Assembly: GCA_904501925.1 (NCBI GenBank)
Contig: CAJGCO010000011.1
Coordinates: forward strand, 1-48,224
Source of the DNA: an uncultured Alphaproteobacteria bacterium
GTDB taxonomy: Bacteria; Pseudomonadota; Alphaproteobacteria; RF32; CAG-239
Length of the DNA stretch: 48,224 nt
Direction of reading: 5' to 3'
The first letter of the stretch is position 1. Each line of letters opens with the position of its first letter. Of this stretch, positions 24,216 to 32,520 are shown piece after piece. The translations under genes and the position numbers were made by a program. The notes under the pieces were generated by a model. The model was not told where the DNA came from, made no database searches, and saw only the letters and a list, made by a program, of their open reading frames with translations.

Positions 24216-25142
24216 TTATAGTGAATTTATTATATCATCAACAAAAAAATTGTTGTTTTTGTAACAATCATTAAGGATGAAGTTTGGTGTAAATCGGTTG
24301 TTGAACCAAGTTTGTTGGCGTTTTGCATATTGGCGAGTATGAAGTTTGGCTAATTCAATAGCTTCTTCTTTTGATGAAAGTCCTAATATGTATGATTTTA
24401 GTTCTTGTACGCCTAATGCTCTCATGCAAGGCATGTTATCTGGTATGTTTTTTTCTAAAAGTTGTTCAACTTCTTTAATTGCACCTTGAGCTATCATGAT
24501 ATCAAAACGAATGTATGCGTTTTCATCAAGCTTTGTTCTGTTTGGTTTTAAGTATACTTTGCTAAACATTTCTTTTGGGTATACTTCTTTTAATGGTTGA
24601 TTGTGCCAATAGCTTAAAGTTTGGTTTGTATGTGTGTATACTTCCATAGCACGTTTAATGCGAGTTGAATCATTTGGACTTAAGCGAGATGCAGTTGTTG
24701 GGTCTATTTTTTTTAATTCTTCATATAAGTAATTTAGACTATTCTTAGTTAAAAGTTCTTGGATGTGATTACGAATTTCTTTAGGTGTTTCAGGGATTGG
24801 AGTAACACCTTGGGTTAGAGATTCAATATATAATCCAGTTCCACCAACAACGATTGGTGTTATGTTGTTTTGTAAGCATGCATCTATTTCTTTTTTACAC
24901 AAATCTAACCATTCTACAACATTTCCATGATATGAGGCGTCATAGATTGAGTATAATTTATGAGGTGCAAGATTGGTGTCTTCTTTTGTAGGGGTAGCTG
25001 CAAGTATTGGTATATCTTTATATACCTGCATAGAATCGGCATTGATTACCACTGCGTTTAATTTTATGGCTAAATCTAGGGCTAGACTTGATTTTCCTGA
25101 GGCAGTTGGACCTGCGATTGTAATTATTTTAGGGGTCTGCAT
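24216..25142 (-). CDS. miaA: tRNA dimethylallyltransferase MiaA
   Basis: Transfers a dimethylallyl group to A37 of tRNAs that read UNN codons. About 308 residues from the ATG at 25142, chosen because GGAAG lies 9 bp upstream and because the P-loop GPTASGKSS then falls at residues 9-17. Other motifs: INADSMQVYKDI, the catalytic Asp region, GGTGLYIESL (about 98) and RQYAKRQQTWF near 285. It overlaps the end of ddl by 19 bp, so translation is coupled to the wall cluster. Confidence 0.95.
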   Translation of the reverse strand: MQTPKIITIAGPTASGKSSLALDLAIKLNAVVINADSMQVYKDIPILAATPTKEDTNLAPHKLYSIYDASYHGNVVEWLDLCKKEIDACLQNNITPIVVGGTGLYIESLTQGVTPIPETPKEIRNHIQELLTKNSLNYLYEELKKIDPTTASRLSPNDSTRIKRAMEVYTHTNQTLSYWHNQPLKEVYPKEMFSKVYLKPNRTKLDENAYIRFDIMIAQGAIKEVEQLLEKNIPDNMPCMRALGVQELKSYILGLSSKEEAIELAKLHTRQYAKRQQTWFNNRFTPNFILNDCYKNNNFFVDDIINSL

Positions 25143-26035
25143 GATGCTTCTTCCACGAATGTTTGGCATAAATCTTCATAAGATATACCAATATGTTTTG
25201 CTTGTTCTGGAACTAAAGATAAGTCGGTCATTCCAGGGTGAGTATTTATTTCTAAGAATATTACACCATCTTTTGTGTTATAACGAAAGTCGGAGCGAGA
25301 AATTGTTTTGCAGCCTAATTTGTTATGCATGGTTTGAGCATATGCTTTGCATATTTCGGATATTTCGTGAGGTATTTTAGCTGGTATAATATGTTCTGTA
25401 AAGCCAGTGGTGTATTTGTGTTGGTAGTCATAGAAATCTTCTTTGGGTTTAATTTCTGTTACGACGTAGGCTTGGTTTTTATAGCACATTACAGTTAATT
25501 CTTGGCCTTCAATGTATTTTTCAATTAATATTTCGGTGTTCATATCCTTATATTTAACAAGAAGAGCTTCTTCTTGGTTTCTTACAATAAATACACCAAC
25601 GGATGAACCATCGCAAACAGGTTTTACAACGTATGGATAATCAATGGTTGTGCCATATGAGGTAAATTCTTTGATGGTTGTTTTTTGAGAACTAGCAATA
25701 CGTATACCACTATTTTTTGCAATAAGTTTTGAAATATATTTATTCATTCCAATTGCAGATGCAAGCATTCCAGAATGTGTGTATGGAATTTGTAGTAAAT
25801 CAAAAAGTGCAGAAATTGTACCATCTTCACCCCAGTTGCCGTGAAGGGCGTTGAATACAACATCTGGTTTTTCTGTATCAATATCTGCTAATAATTTTTT
25901 GGTATCAGTTAAATCGTGCTCAACAACAATGTAGCCTTTTTTTTGTAAAGCATTGGATACGGATTTACCACTTATTAGGCTTACTTCTCTTTCAGATGAA
26001 AAACCACCCATTAAAACCATTACTTTTTTAGTCAT
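25124..26035 (-). CDS. ddl: D-alanine--D-alanine ligase
   Basis: ATP-grasp ligase making the D-Ala-D-Ala terminus of the peptidoglycan stem peptide. It has 303 residues, DdlB-like in size. Motifs: GGFSSEREVSLISG at the start, NALHGNWGEDGTISALFD (about 62-80), YVVKPVCDGSSVGV (about 133-147) and FLEINTHPGMTDLSLVP (metal and nucleotide binding, about 271-287). It is the first gene of the minus-strand cluster; AAAGGTG is the ribosome site. Confidence 0.96.
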   Translation of the reverse strand: MTKKVMVLMGGFSSEREVSLISGKSVSNALQKKGYIVVEHDLTDTKKLLADIDTEKPDVVFNALHGNWGEDGTISALFDLLQIPYTHSGMLASAIGMNKYISKLIAKNSGIRIASSQKTTIKEFTSYGTTIDYPYVVKPVCDGSSVGVFIVRNQEEALLVKYKDMNTEILIEKYIEGQELTVMCYKNQAYVVTEIKPKEDFYDYQHKYTTGFTEHIIPAKIPHEISEICKAYAQTMHNKLGCKTISRSDFRYNTKDGVIFLEINTHPGMTDLSLVPEQAKHIGISYEDLCQTFVEEASCRPLK

Positions 26036-26111
26036 TATTTAACACCTTTTAGTTTAGAGTTCTACTTATAGTGTTATTTTATACTTTAAACTTTAACGAA
26101 AGGCTAATGTT

Positions 26112-26879
26112 TTGTTTAAAAAATTATTTTTATTTGTGTTTTTGATGTTTTTTTATATACGAGGAGTAAATGCTAATACTATATCGCAGAAATTTGATAT
26201 TGAAGTTGGTGTATTTGATGCAGGTATGGTTGAAATAAATTATCACGCTAAAAAAGATAAGTATGGTATTAGTACAGAGTTAAAAACTGCTAATTTTTTC
26301 GGGAATGTTTATCCCTTTGAAGCAAGATATGAAGCTCAAGGAATTAATAAAAAAAATGAGTTAGTGCCTGTTGTATATAAAAATAGAACCAAAACAAGAA
26401 ATCACGTTAGATTAAAAGAGATATTGTATGATAAAAAAGGTAAAGCATATAAAAGAATATCAACAAAAGATGATAAAAGAAAAGAAGTTGATATTAAATA
26501 TGTACCAGATAGTGCTGATGCTGCAGATTTACAAAATGTGATTGCTGAACTTATTTATCAATTTGATAAAAATAGATCTTGTAAATTGGAAAGAGAAGTT
26601 TTTGATGGTAAAAAACATTATAAAGTAATTATGGAAGATCAAGGGCAAGAGAATCGAGTTTTTGATTTTGATGGAAAGGTTAGAAATTCTTATAAATGTT
26701 CTATATATATTAAAAATTTGAAAGAAAATAATGATAATATTTTGTGGGATGTGAGTGCAGAAAGACCTATAAATATTTGGATTGACATAAATAAAGAAAC
26801 TCAAATGCCAAATATTTTAGAAATAAGGATTGACTCTACACCATTGGGGGGTATAAAAGTAAAGCCAATTAAGGATTGA
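26112..26879 (+). CDS. DUF3108 family periplasmic protein
   Basis: A 255-residue protein with an N-terminal signal peptide (LFLFVFLMFFYIRGVNA, cleavage near residue 22). The mature part is beta-rich. The start FDIEVGVFDAGMVEINYHAK and the end ETQMPNILEIRI match the DUF3108 pattern, in which strands form a lipocalin-like sheet. The start is a TTG with GAAAGG 7 bp upstream; no in-frame ATG fits. It is divergent from ddl and shares its 76-bp intergenic space. Biochemical function is not known. Confidence 0.75.
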   Translation: MFKKLFLFVFLMFFYIRGVNANTISQKFDIEVGVFDAGMVEINYHAKKDKYGISTELKTANFFGNVYPFEARYEAQGINKKNELVPVVYKNRTKTRNHVRLKEILYDKKGKAYKRISTKDDKRKEVDIKYVPDSADAADLQNVIAELIYQFDKNRSCKLEREVFDGKKHYKVIMEDQGQENRVFDFDGKVRNSYKCSIYIKNLKENNDNILWDVSAERPINIWIDINKETQMPNILEIRIDSTPLGGIKVKPIKD

Positions 26880-26940
26880 TGCATTTTCTGTTGTTTGATT
26901 ATGTGTTGAAAATAAATAAATAGTGTTTAAGGATTAAAAA

Positions 26941-28344
26941 ATGAAAAAGTCTGAACTTCTTTTGCCTGCGGGTTCTTTGGTAAAGTTAAAAACAGCTCTT
27001 TTGTATGGAGCTGATGCTGTGTATGCTGGAACTCCAGATATGAGTCTGCGTACGCAATCTAAATTTTCATTAGAAGAGTTAGAAGAAGGTATTAGAATTG
27101 TTCATGAAGCTGGGAAGAAAATTTATCTTACACTTAATTTGTATATACATAATGAAGAGGCAAAAAAATTACCTCAATTTGTTGAAACACTTAAAAGATT
27201 AAAACCAGATGGTGTGTTGATGGCAGACCCTGGAGTGTTTTATTATTTAAAAGAGCATGCGCCAGAATTAAATCGTTTTGTTTCTACACAAGCTAATATT
27301 TGTTCTGCTCAAACTGTTAAGTTTTGGCAATCAATGGGGGCTAAACTTTGTGTTTTAGGGCGTGAAGTTACATTTAAAGAAATGGAAGAAATTAGAAAAG
27401 AATGTAGCGATGTAGAATTAGAATGTTTTATGCACGGTGCGATGTGCATGTCTTATTCTGGTAGATGTTTAATTTCTAATTTTATGGCAGATAGAAGTGC
27501 TAATCGTGGTAAATGTGCTCATTGTTGTAGATGGCATTATAAATTTCATATTAGAATGAAAGATGGTAGTGTTAAAGAGCTTGTTATTAATGATGAAAAT
27601 AAAGATAATTTTGAATATTTAATAGAAGAAGATTTTAGACCAGGTGAATATTACGAAGTAATAGAAGATGAGCATGGTAGTTATTTATTGAATTCTAAAG
27701 ATATGTGTATGATGCCAAGATTAAATGATTTGCTAAGAATTGGTATGGATTCACTTAAAGTTGAAGGGCGTAATAAAACAGAATATTATGCTGGTGTTGT
27801 GGCACGTGCTTATCGTAAAGCTATTGATGATTATTATGCAAATCCTGAAACTTGGGATTATAATAACTATATGAGTGAGTTGATGACTTTGCAAAATAGA
27901 GGATATTGTTTAGGTTTTCATGATGGTAAATTAACTAACATTAGCCAAAATTACGAATATACAAGAACATTAGGTGAGTGGTTGTTTGCAGGCTCTATTG
28001 TTGAGTGGGATGGAGATGATGCTATTTTTGAACTTCGTAACTATATTGCAGGTGGTGAAGAAATAGAATTTTTAATTCCTGGTGGACTTGATAATCTAAA
28101 ACTCAAACTTGATAAATTTGAAGATGCAATTACTGGTGAAATTACAGATAAAGTTTCAGCTGGTCAAGGTAAGCGTATTCGTATTAAGCCAGATGTTTGG
28201 GGTATGGATATTAATGAAGTTAAAAAGCTTTTACCTCAATATGTTATCGCTCGTAAATTTCAAGGGCTTAATGGTGAAAATAAAGAGATGTATGGGCATA
28301 AGTTGGAAGAATGGGATGCTCTTTGTAAAGGGGGGGCGTGCTAA
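26941..28344 (+). CDS. U32 peptidase-family protein, TrhP/YegQ type (tRNA hydroxylation)
   Basis: A 467-residue U32-family protein. The N-terminus (ELLLPAGSLVKLKTALLYGADAVYAG) and the Cys-rich centre (CFMHGAMCMSYSGRCLIS, then RGKCAHCCRWHY) are typical; such cysteines hold an iron-sulfur cluster in related proteins. SLKVEGRNKTEYY and a C-terminal beta domain are also present. Length and the extra C-terminal domain fit TrhP (YegQ), which makes 5-hydroxyuridine at tRNA position 34. RlhA and UbiU/V are other U32 members and cannot be fully excluded. Confidence 0.85.
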   Translation: MKKSELLLPAGSLVKLKTALLYGADAVYAGTPDMSLRTQSKFSLEELEEGIRIVHEAGKKIYLTLNLYIHNEEAKKLPQFVETLKRLKPDGVLMADPGVFYYLKEHAPELNRFVSTQANICSAQTVKFWQSMGAKLCVLGREVTFKEMEEIRKECSDVELECFMHGAMCMSYSGRCLISNFMADRSANRGKCAHCCRWHYKFHIRMKDGSVKELVINDENKDNFEYLIEEDFRPGEYYEVIEDEHGSYLLNSKDMCMMPRLNDLLRIGMDSLKVEGRNKTEYYAGVVARAYRKAIDDYYANPETWDYNNYMSELMTLQNRGYCLGFHDGKLTNISQNYEYTRTLGEWLFAGSIVEWDGDDAIFELRNYIAGGEEIEFLIPGGLDNLKLKLDKFEDAITGEITDKVSAGQGKRIRIKPDVWGMDINEVKKLLPQYVIARKFQGLNGENKEMYGHKLEEWDALCKGGAC

Positions 28345-28408
28345 AGCGCTATCATATGTGCATCGGCACTCTCTCGTGTACTAATTTGAAGAATGTGATA
28401 CTCTCTGT

Positions 28409-28442
28409 AATAAATAAAAAAAAAGATAATTTTTTATTTATT
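28409..28442. terminator. A/T-only inverted repeat, weak terminator candidate
   Basis: AATAAATAAAAAA (28409-28421) and TTTTTTATTTATT (28430-28442) pair perfectly over 13 bp with an 8-nt loop. A stem without G-C pairs would be weak. It lies between the U32 gene and the next promoter. Confidence 0.35.
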
Positions 28443-28467
28443 TTGGGCATTTATAGGTATTTAATTA

Positions 28468-28496
28468 TTGATTATTTGCCCATTTTATGGTATAAT
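28468..28496 (+). promoter_or_regulatory. Extended -10 promoter of the 28525 gene
   Basis: TTGATT (28468-28473), 17-bp spacer ending TATGG, then TATAAT (28491-28496). TGGGCA (28444-28449) and TGCCCA (28477-28482) form a small inverted repeat overlapping the spacer, a possible operator. Over 29 bp, 22 positions match the promoter at 38961. Confidence 0.65.
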
Positions 28497-28524
28497 TTTC
28501 CTATATATTTAGGGAGATTGAATT

Positions 28525-30168
28525 GTGGTAATGGTTAATGATGAAAGATGCGAGTTAATTGCTGAAATTAAGTTACAATGTGAGAATATTAATAATCGGA
28601 TTGAAGAATTATTAACTCAATATAGTATTGAAGATCTTAAAACAATTAAAGAAACTATGAAATATGATAATGAGAGGTTTCAATATAGGTTAAATAATCA
28701 AGAAATCACAATTCTAAATACTAAAGATAATAGTTTGAAGATGATTGTTACACAAGAAAATGGTGAAACAACACAAGTATATGATGGTGATAAACGTAGC
28801 TCTATGGTTATTTCAGACGATGATGGGGTTATGGTTATTCAAACAAACAAAGAAGTTGGAAAAACAGCAATGCGTTTTAATAGTGATGAGGAGGAAATGT
28901 ATTTTGATGAAAATGGGGCAAGTATATTAATTAGTGATGATGATTCTAGTTTAGATCTGGAAATTGATGGTAATAAAATTAAAAGTAATTTTAATGTTGA
29001 TGATAATGTTTCATTGTCATTAAATGGTAAAATTAAAAATGGTAAAATTACTGGTAAATTAAAAGGTATTGACCTTGAATATAAAGAAGAATTTAAAAAA
29101 TTAGGTGAAAACGATTTTGAGGATAAAGCAAAATATAAGTATGCTAAAAATGCTGGTGTAGTTAATGCGGAATTTAAAGAAGGAGAAATTAAATATTTTG
29201 AGGCAAGAGATTTTATGGATGGTTGTAGTCCAGATGGGGATCATAGTCATTATGTTGCTAAAAAAGATAAAAATGGTAATATGTATATGAGATTAGAGGA
29301 AGGTGAAGATGTTTTGGAAGGGGTTAATATTTTACCAGAAGAAATAAAAGAACCTATAAGTGATTATATTGTAAGTGATTTAACTCAAGAAGAAAATAAT
29401 AAAGATTTAAGCCCTAAATTAAATTCTCAAAGTGAGAGTGATAGCGCTGTAAACGAAAGTGTTAAAAATGAAAATTCTGTAAAACCGGTTATTTTTAAAC
29501 CATCTATTTTACATACACTTCAGCAATTAAGGTATGAGAAGGAAGGATTTAGAAAAAATATCGAACAGCAAAGTTTTAGTAAATGTGAATATTACAATGT
29601 TACAGATACAGATACTGGAGAGAGTAAAAAGTTTACAATTATTCGAGGCGAAGATGGTGAAGAATATTACCATGGTGCGGTGATTTACCAAGATGGTGAT
29701 GGAAATGTTATTGCAGATAAATGTAAAGTTTATGATCATGGAAAAGAATTAAATTTAGATGGTAAAAATGTTGTTTATAATGCTGGAATTGATAATTGTA
29801 GTATGTTTTGTGAGGTAGATGGGAAAACAGTTGGTCCAAAAATTAGTGTGTCAGAAATTGCTGATAAGACGATTGCTTGGGTAGGGGTTTATGATTGTAA
29901 TGGTAAGTTAATGAAGCCTAGAACATCTTGCGAATTTACATACACAGAAGATAAAATTTCTTTCACAGAATATGAAACTTCTTTATTAAGGGCAAATTTA
30001 AAAGAAGATCTTAGGTCTGCTAATAAAGAATTTTCTTTTAGTGCAAAAAATATTGAACGAGAGGAAATGGTTAATAATATAGTTGATGAGAAAAATAGTA
30101 ATAAATCTCAAAAAGATAGCACAAATGGTGTATATAAAATAGTGGCTGGGAAAAATATTAGTAGATAA
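28525..30168 (+). CDS. Orphan beta-rich protein of 547 residues
   Basis: I do not recognise a family. No signal peptide or membrane segment is visible. After a helical start (residues about 1-50) comes a long run of short strands rich in Asn, Asp and Gly (VYDGDKRSSMVISDDDGVMV, ILISDDDSSLDLEIDGNKIK, LSLNGKIKNGKITGKLKGI), suggesting a repetitive beta-sheet or beta-solenoid. A Ser/Asn-rich linker lies near 285-325. A second helical-then-beta half follows (LQQLRYEKEGFRKNIEQQ ... YHGAVIYQDGDGNVIADK). The GTG start is chosen because AGGGAG lies 8 bp upstream; ATG at 28531 has worse spacing. Confidence 0.55.
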   Translation: MVMVNDERCELIAEIKLQCENINNRIEELLTQYSIEDLKTIKETMKYDNERFQYRLNNQEITILNTKDNSLKMIVTQENGETTQVYDGDKRSSMVISDDDGVMVIQTNKEVGKTAMRFNSDEEEMYFDENGASILISDDDSSLDLEIDGNKIKSNFNVDDNVSLSLNGKIKNGKITGKLKGIDLEYKEEFKKLGENDFEDKAKYKYAKNAGVVNAEFKEGEIKYFEARDFMDGCSPDGDHSHYVAKKDKNGNMYMRLEEGEDVLEGVNILPEEIKEPISDYIVSDLTQEENNKDLSPKLNSQSESDSAVNESVKNENSVKPVIFKPSILHTLQQLRYEKEGFRKNIEQQSFSKCEYYNVTDTDTGESKKFTIIRGEDGEEYYHGAVIYQDGDGNVIADKCKVYDHGKELNLDGKNVVYNAGIDNCSMFCEVDGKTVGPKISVSEIADKTIAWVGVYDCNGKLMKPRTSCEFTYTEDKISFTEYETSLLRANLKEDLRSANKEFSFSAKNIEREEMVNNIVDEKNSNKSQKDSTNGVYKIVAGKNISR

Positions 30169-30251
30169 GAAAAAAATTAAAGAAAATCCTTGAATTTTAA
30201 AATAAAATAGTGTAAAAGCAGGCTTGAATGGTAAGAATCGTTGATTTTTGC

Positions 30252-30315
30252 TGAATGTTTGCATTCATGAAGGTGGTGCAAATGAGTAGTATTTATCCAC
30301 TTCGGGGTCCGAAGT
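30252..30315 (+). promoter_or_regulatory. Two hairpins in the rplQ leader
   Basis: TGAATG/CATTCA with loop TTTG (30252-30267) and ACTTCGG/CCGAAGT with loop GGT (30299-30315) are both perfect. The second ends 25 bp before the rplQ start. There is no T tract, so a ribosomal-protein leader that binds L17 or controls translation is more likely than a terminator. Confidence 0.5.
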
Positions 30316-30340
30316 ATTAGAAAAAAGAAAGGAACTTAAA

Positions 30341-30787
30341 ATGAGACACGGTGACGCACATAGACGTTTTAATATGCCAAAGAGCCAAAGAAGAGCTTTA
30401 TTTGCTAACTTAACAAATGCTTTACTTACACATGAACAAATTAAAATTACTTTGCCTCGTGCTAAAGAATTAAGGACTTTTGCTGAAAGCATGATTACAT
30501 ATGCTAAAAAAGGCGATTTAAATTCTCGTCGTTTAGCTTTGTCTTTCTTAAGAGATAAAGAAGTTGTTTCTAAGCTTTTTTCTGTATTGGCTGAACGTTA
30601 CAAAGAACGTAACGGTGGTTATACTCGCGTTTTAAAAGCTGGTTATCGTTATGGTGACTGCGCTCCTATGGCTATCATTGAATTAGTTGATAGAGATGTT
30701 AATGCTAAAGGTGCTAAAGATATTGAACGCGTTAAAGCAGAAAGAGCTGAATTAGAAGCTCAAGCTAGTGCTGAAGCAGCAGCTTAA
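30341..30787 (+). CDS. rplQ: 50S ribosomal protein L17
   Basis: Large-subunit ribosomal protein of 148 residues. The core is standard: MRHGDAHRRFNMPKSQRRAL, LLTHEQIKITLPRAKELR, and NGGYTRVLKAGYRYGDCAPM with the family ending MAIIELVDR. The C-terminus is extended by an Ala/Glu-rich tail (about residues 125-148). The AAAGGAAC site is well placed. Its usual neighbour rpoA is absent; it stands alone between an orphan gene and a terminator. Confidence 0.97.
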   Translation: MRHGDAHRRFNMPKSQRRALFANLTNALLTHEQIKITLPRAKELRTFAESMITYAKKGDLNSRRLALSFLRDKEVVSKLFSVLAERYKERNGGYTRVLKAGYRYGDCAPMAIIELVDRDVNAKGAKDIERVKAERAELEAQASAEAAA

Positions 30788-30805
30788 TTTGTATTAAGAA
30801 ATGCT

Positions 30806-30837
30806 AAAAAAAGAGGGGCAATGCTCCTCTTTTTTTG
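30806..30837 (+). terminator. Intrinsic terminator after rplQ
   Basis: GAGGGGC and GCTCCTC pair around AAT, flanked by an A tract before and a T tract after (30830-30836). Confidence 0.9.
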
Positions 30838-30934
30838 TGTTTTTTTAACAATGAAGCTAGGGGGATTTTTAACTGGTTGTTTACATATTTTGTGATATAG
30901 GGCTCTTATTGGAACTTTTTTAGGAGTTATAAAG

Positions 30935-31975
30935 GTGAAAGATAGTGGAATGAAATGGGTGATTGTTGCTAATATTTTAGGAATAATCGTAACAGGGTTA
31001 TTGTTGTGTGCATCATTTATTGAGAAAAATGTAGAAAGACGTAATCAATTAGCTGAACAAGAAGCTAAAAAAGTTGCTCAACAAAAAAAAGAAAATTTTG
31101 GATATAGAGTTGAGCCAGAGCTTTGTTATGGTGTTGAAGGTGATGTAAATATTGTTCTTATTACAGATGCAAATTATATGGATTTTACTCGTGTTGCAAT
31201 TAATTCTGCTAAAAATACAAAATGTGAAGGAAGTAAATATAATTTTTATGTGATGACTTTAGATGTTTCTGAGGATGATAAAGAGGCGTTAAAAGCATTA
31301 GAAGGTAAAAATGTTAGTGTTAGTGTTTTAGAGCAAAAAGAGGTTGATTTGTTTTATATAAGAGATACTCATGTTTCTAAAACCTCTCTTTTGAAATATT
31401 ATATTGCACAAGAATTAAAAGATTTGGATAAAGTTTTGTTTGTTGATTCTGATATTATGGTGTTACATGATTTAACAAAACTTTATAATACAAATATTGA
31501 AGGTAAATATTTGGCTGCAGTTAAAGATCCTTCTTGGTTTTTTGAAAACACACATGTGGTTGAGTTGAATTTAAATGAGAGAGGCTTTTATTTTAACACA
31601 GGTGTAATGTTAATGAATTTGGCGAAAATAAGAGAAGATAATTTGTTAGAAAAACTAGAAGAGTATACTAATAATAATTTTAGAACATATATGGATCAAG
31701 ATGCATATAATGTTGTTGTGGGAAATGATGTTGTTTTGTTAGATGTTGAACATAATACAATGAATTTCTTTTTTGAGCATATTGATATGAAAGTTTTGGC
31801 TGAGTTTTATGGACGTGAATGGAAAGATTATCAAGATGTGTTTGGTAATGCTGTGATTGTTCATTTTGCTTCATCAAAGAAGCCTTTGGGTACAAAGGTT
31901 GATGAAGGGCATTTCTTCTATAAATTGCAACAAATGTGGTATGCTTTTTATACCCCACTTCCTGCATTAAAATAG
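30935..31975 (+). CDS. Glycosyltransferase family 8 protein with N-terminal membrane anchor
   Basis: A 346-residue protein. One hydrophobic segment near residues 7-26 is followed by a charged stretch (EKNVERRNQLAEQEAKK), then a GT8 catalytic domain. The nucleotide-sugar and metal motif is FVDSDIMV (DxD-type, about 169-176), with HVSKTSLLKYY before it and GFYFNTGVMLMNL (about 209-221), MDQDAYN and VIVHFASSKKPL after it, as in LPS galactosyl/glucosyltransferases of the RfaI/GspA class. The many Lys and Arg after the helix favour a cytoplasmic catalytic domain. The start is GTG with AGGAG 8 bp upstream. The acceptor is unknown. Confidence 0.85.
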   Translation: MKDSGMKWVIVANILGIIVTGLLLCASFIEKNVERRNQLAEQEAKKVAQQKKENFGYRVEPELCYGVEGDVNIVLITDANYMDFTRVAINSAKNTKCEGSKYNFYVMTLDVSEDDKEALKALEGKNVSVSVLEQKEVDLFYIRDTHVSKTSLLKYYIAQELKDLDKVLFVDSDIMVLHDLTKLYNTNIEGKYLAAVKDPSWFFENTHVVELNLNERGFYFNTGVMLMNLAKIREDNLLEKLEEYTNNNFRTYMDQDAYNVVVGNDVVLLDVEHNTMNFFFEHIDMKVLAEFYGREWKDYQDVFGNAVIVHFASSKKPLGTKVDEGHFFYKLQQMWYAFYTPLPALK

Positions 31976-31990
31976 TGGAATTTATGTGAG

Positions 31991-32041
31991 CTACAAATCG
32001 TAGTGTTTTTTATAGCATTATGATTTGTAGTTTGTTTTTTT
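31991..32041 (+). terminator. Terminator or attenuator between the GT8 gene and gpt
   Basis: CTACAAATC (31991-31999) and GATTTGTAG (32022-32030) pair perfectly over 9 bp with a 22-nt loop, followed by a T-rich tract. The left arm can alternatively pair with GTAG at 32000-32003. Confidence 0.6.
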
Positions 32042-32054
32042 ATTGGAGATAGTT

Positions 32055-32492
32055 ATGGTAAAAGAATATATTAGTTGGGATGATATAAAAAAATATAGCG
32101 ATGAATTAGCTGTTGAGATTGAAAAACGTTGTGATGATTTATCTAAAGTTACAATAATTGCAGTGTCTCGTGGAGGTTTAGTGCCAGCTCAATTAGTTGG
32201 ATATAAACTAGATATTAGAGATATTAGAGTTATGAAACTTATAAGTTATGATGAAAATAATAACAGAGGAGAAACTAAAGATATTTCAACAGATAAACTT
32301 ATTGATGGTGAAAATGTATTTATTATAGATGATTTAGCTGATAGTGGTGAAACTGTTAAGTATTTACGTAAAAATTATCCTAATTCAAAAGTATGTACAT
32401 TGTTGATGAAAGATTGTTGTACAGAGAAGCCTGATATTGCTATTAAGGACGATATAAAAGCTGGTACATGGTTAGTATTTCCATGGGATTAA
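32055..32492 (+). CDS. gpt: Xanthine/guanine phosphoribosyltransferase, Gpt-like
   Basis: Purine salvage enzyme that attaches PRPP-derived ribose phosphate to guanine, xanthine or hypoxanthine in the cytosol. The 145-residue protein starts at the ATG at 32055 (GGAGA upstream). Motifs: IAVSRGGLVPAQLV (about 35-48), the PRPP-binding loop VFIIDDLADSGETVKYL (about 93-109) and the C-terminal GTWLVFPWD typical of E. coli Gpt. It is followed at once by a terminator. Confidence 0.88.
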   Translation: MVKEYISWDDIKKYSDELAVEIEKRCDDLSKVTIIAVSRGGLVPAQLVGYKLDIRDIRVMKLISYDENNNRGETKDISTDKLIDGENVFIIDDLADSGETVKYLRKNYPNSKVCTLLMKDCCTEKPDIAIKDDIKAGTWLVFPWD

Positions 32493-32520
32493 AAAAAGAG
32501 GAGTTTAACTCCTCTTTTTT
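32491..32520. terminator. Intrinsic terminator after gpt, near-symmetric
   Basis: GAGGAGTT (32498-32505) and ACTCCTC (32508-32514) form a stem with flanking A and T tracts. Its right edge touches the stop codon of the convergent minus-strand gene, so it may act in both directions. Confidence 0.8.
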
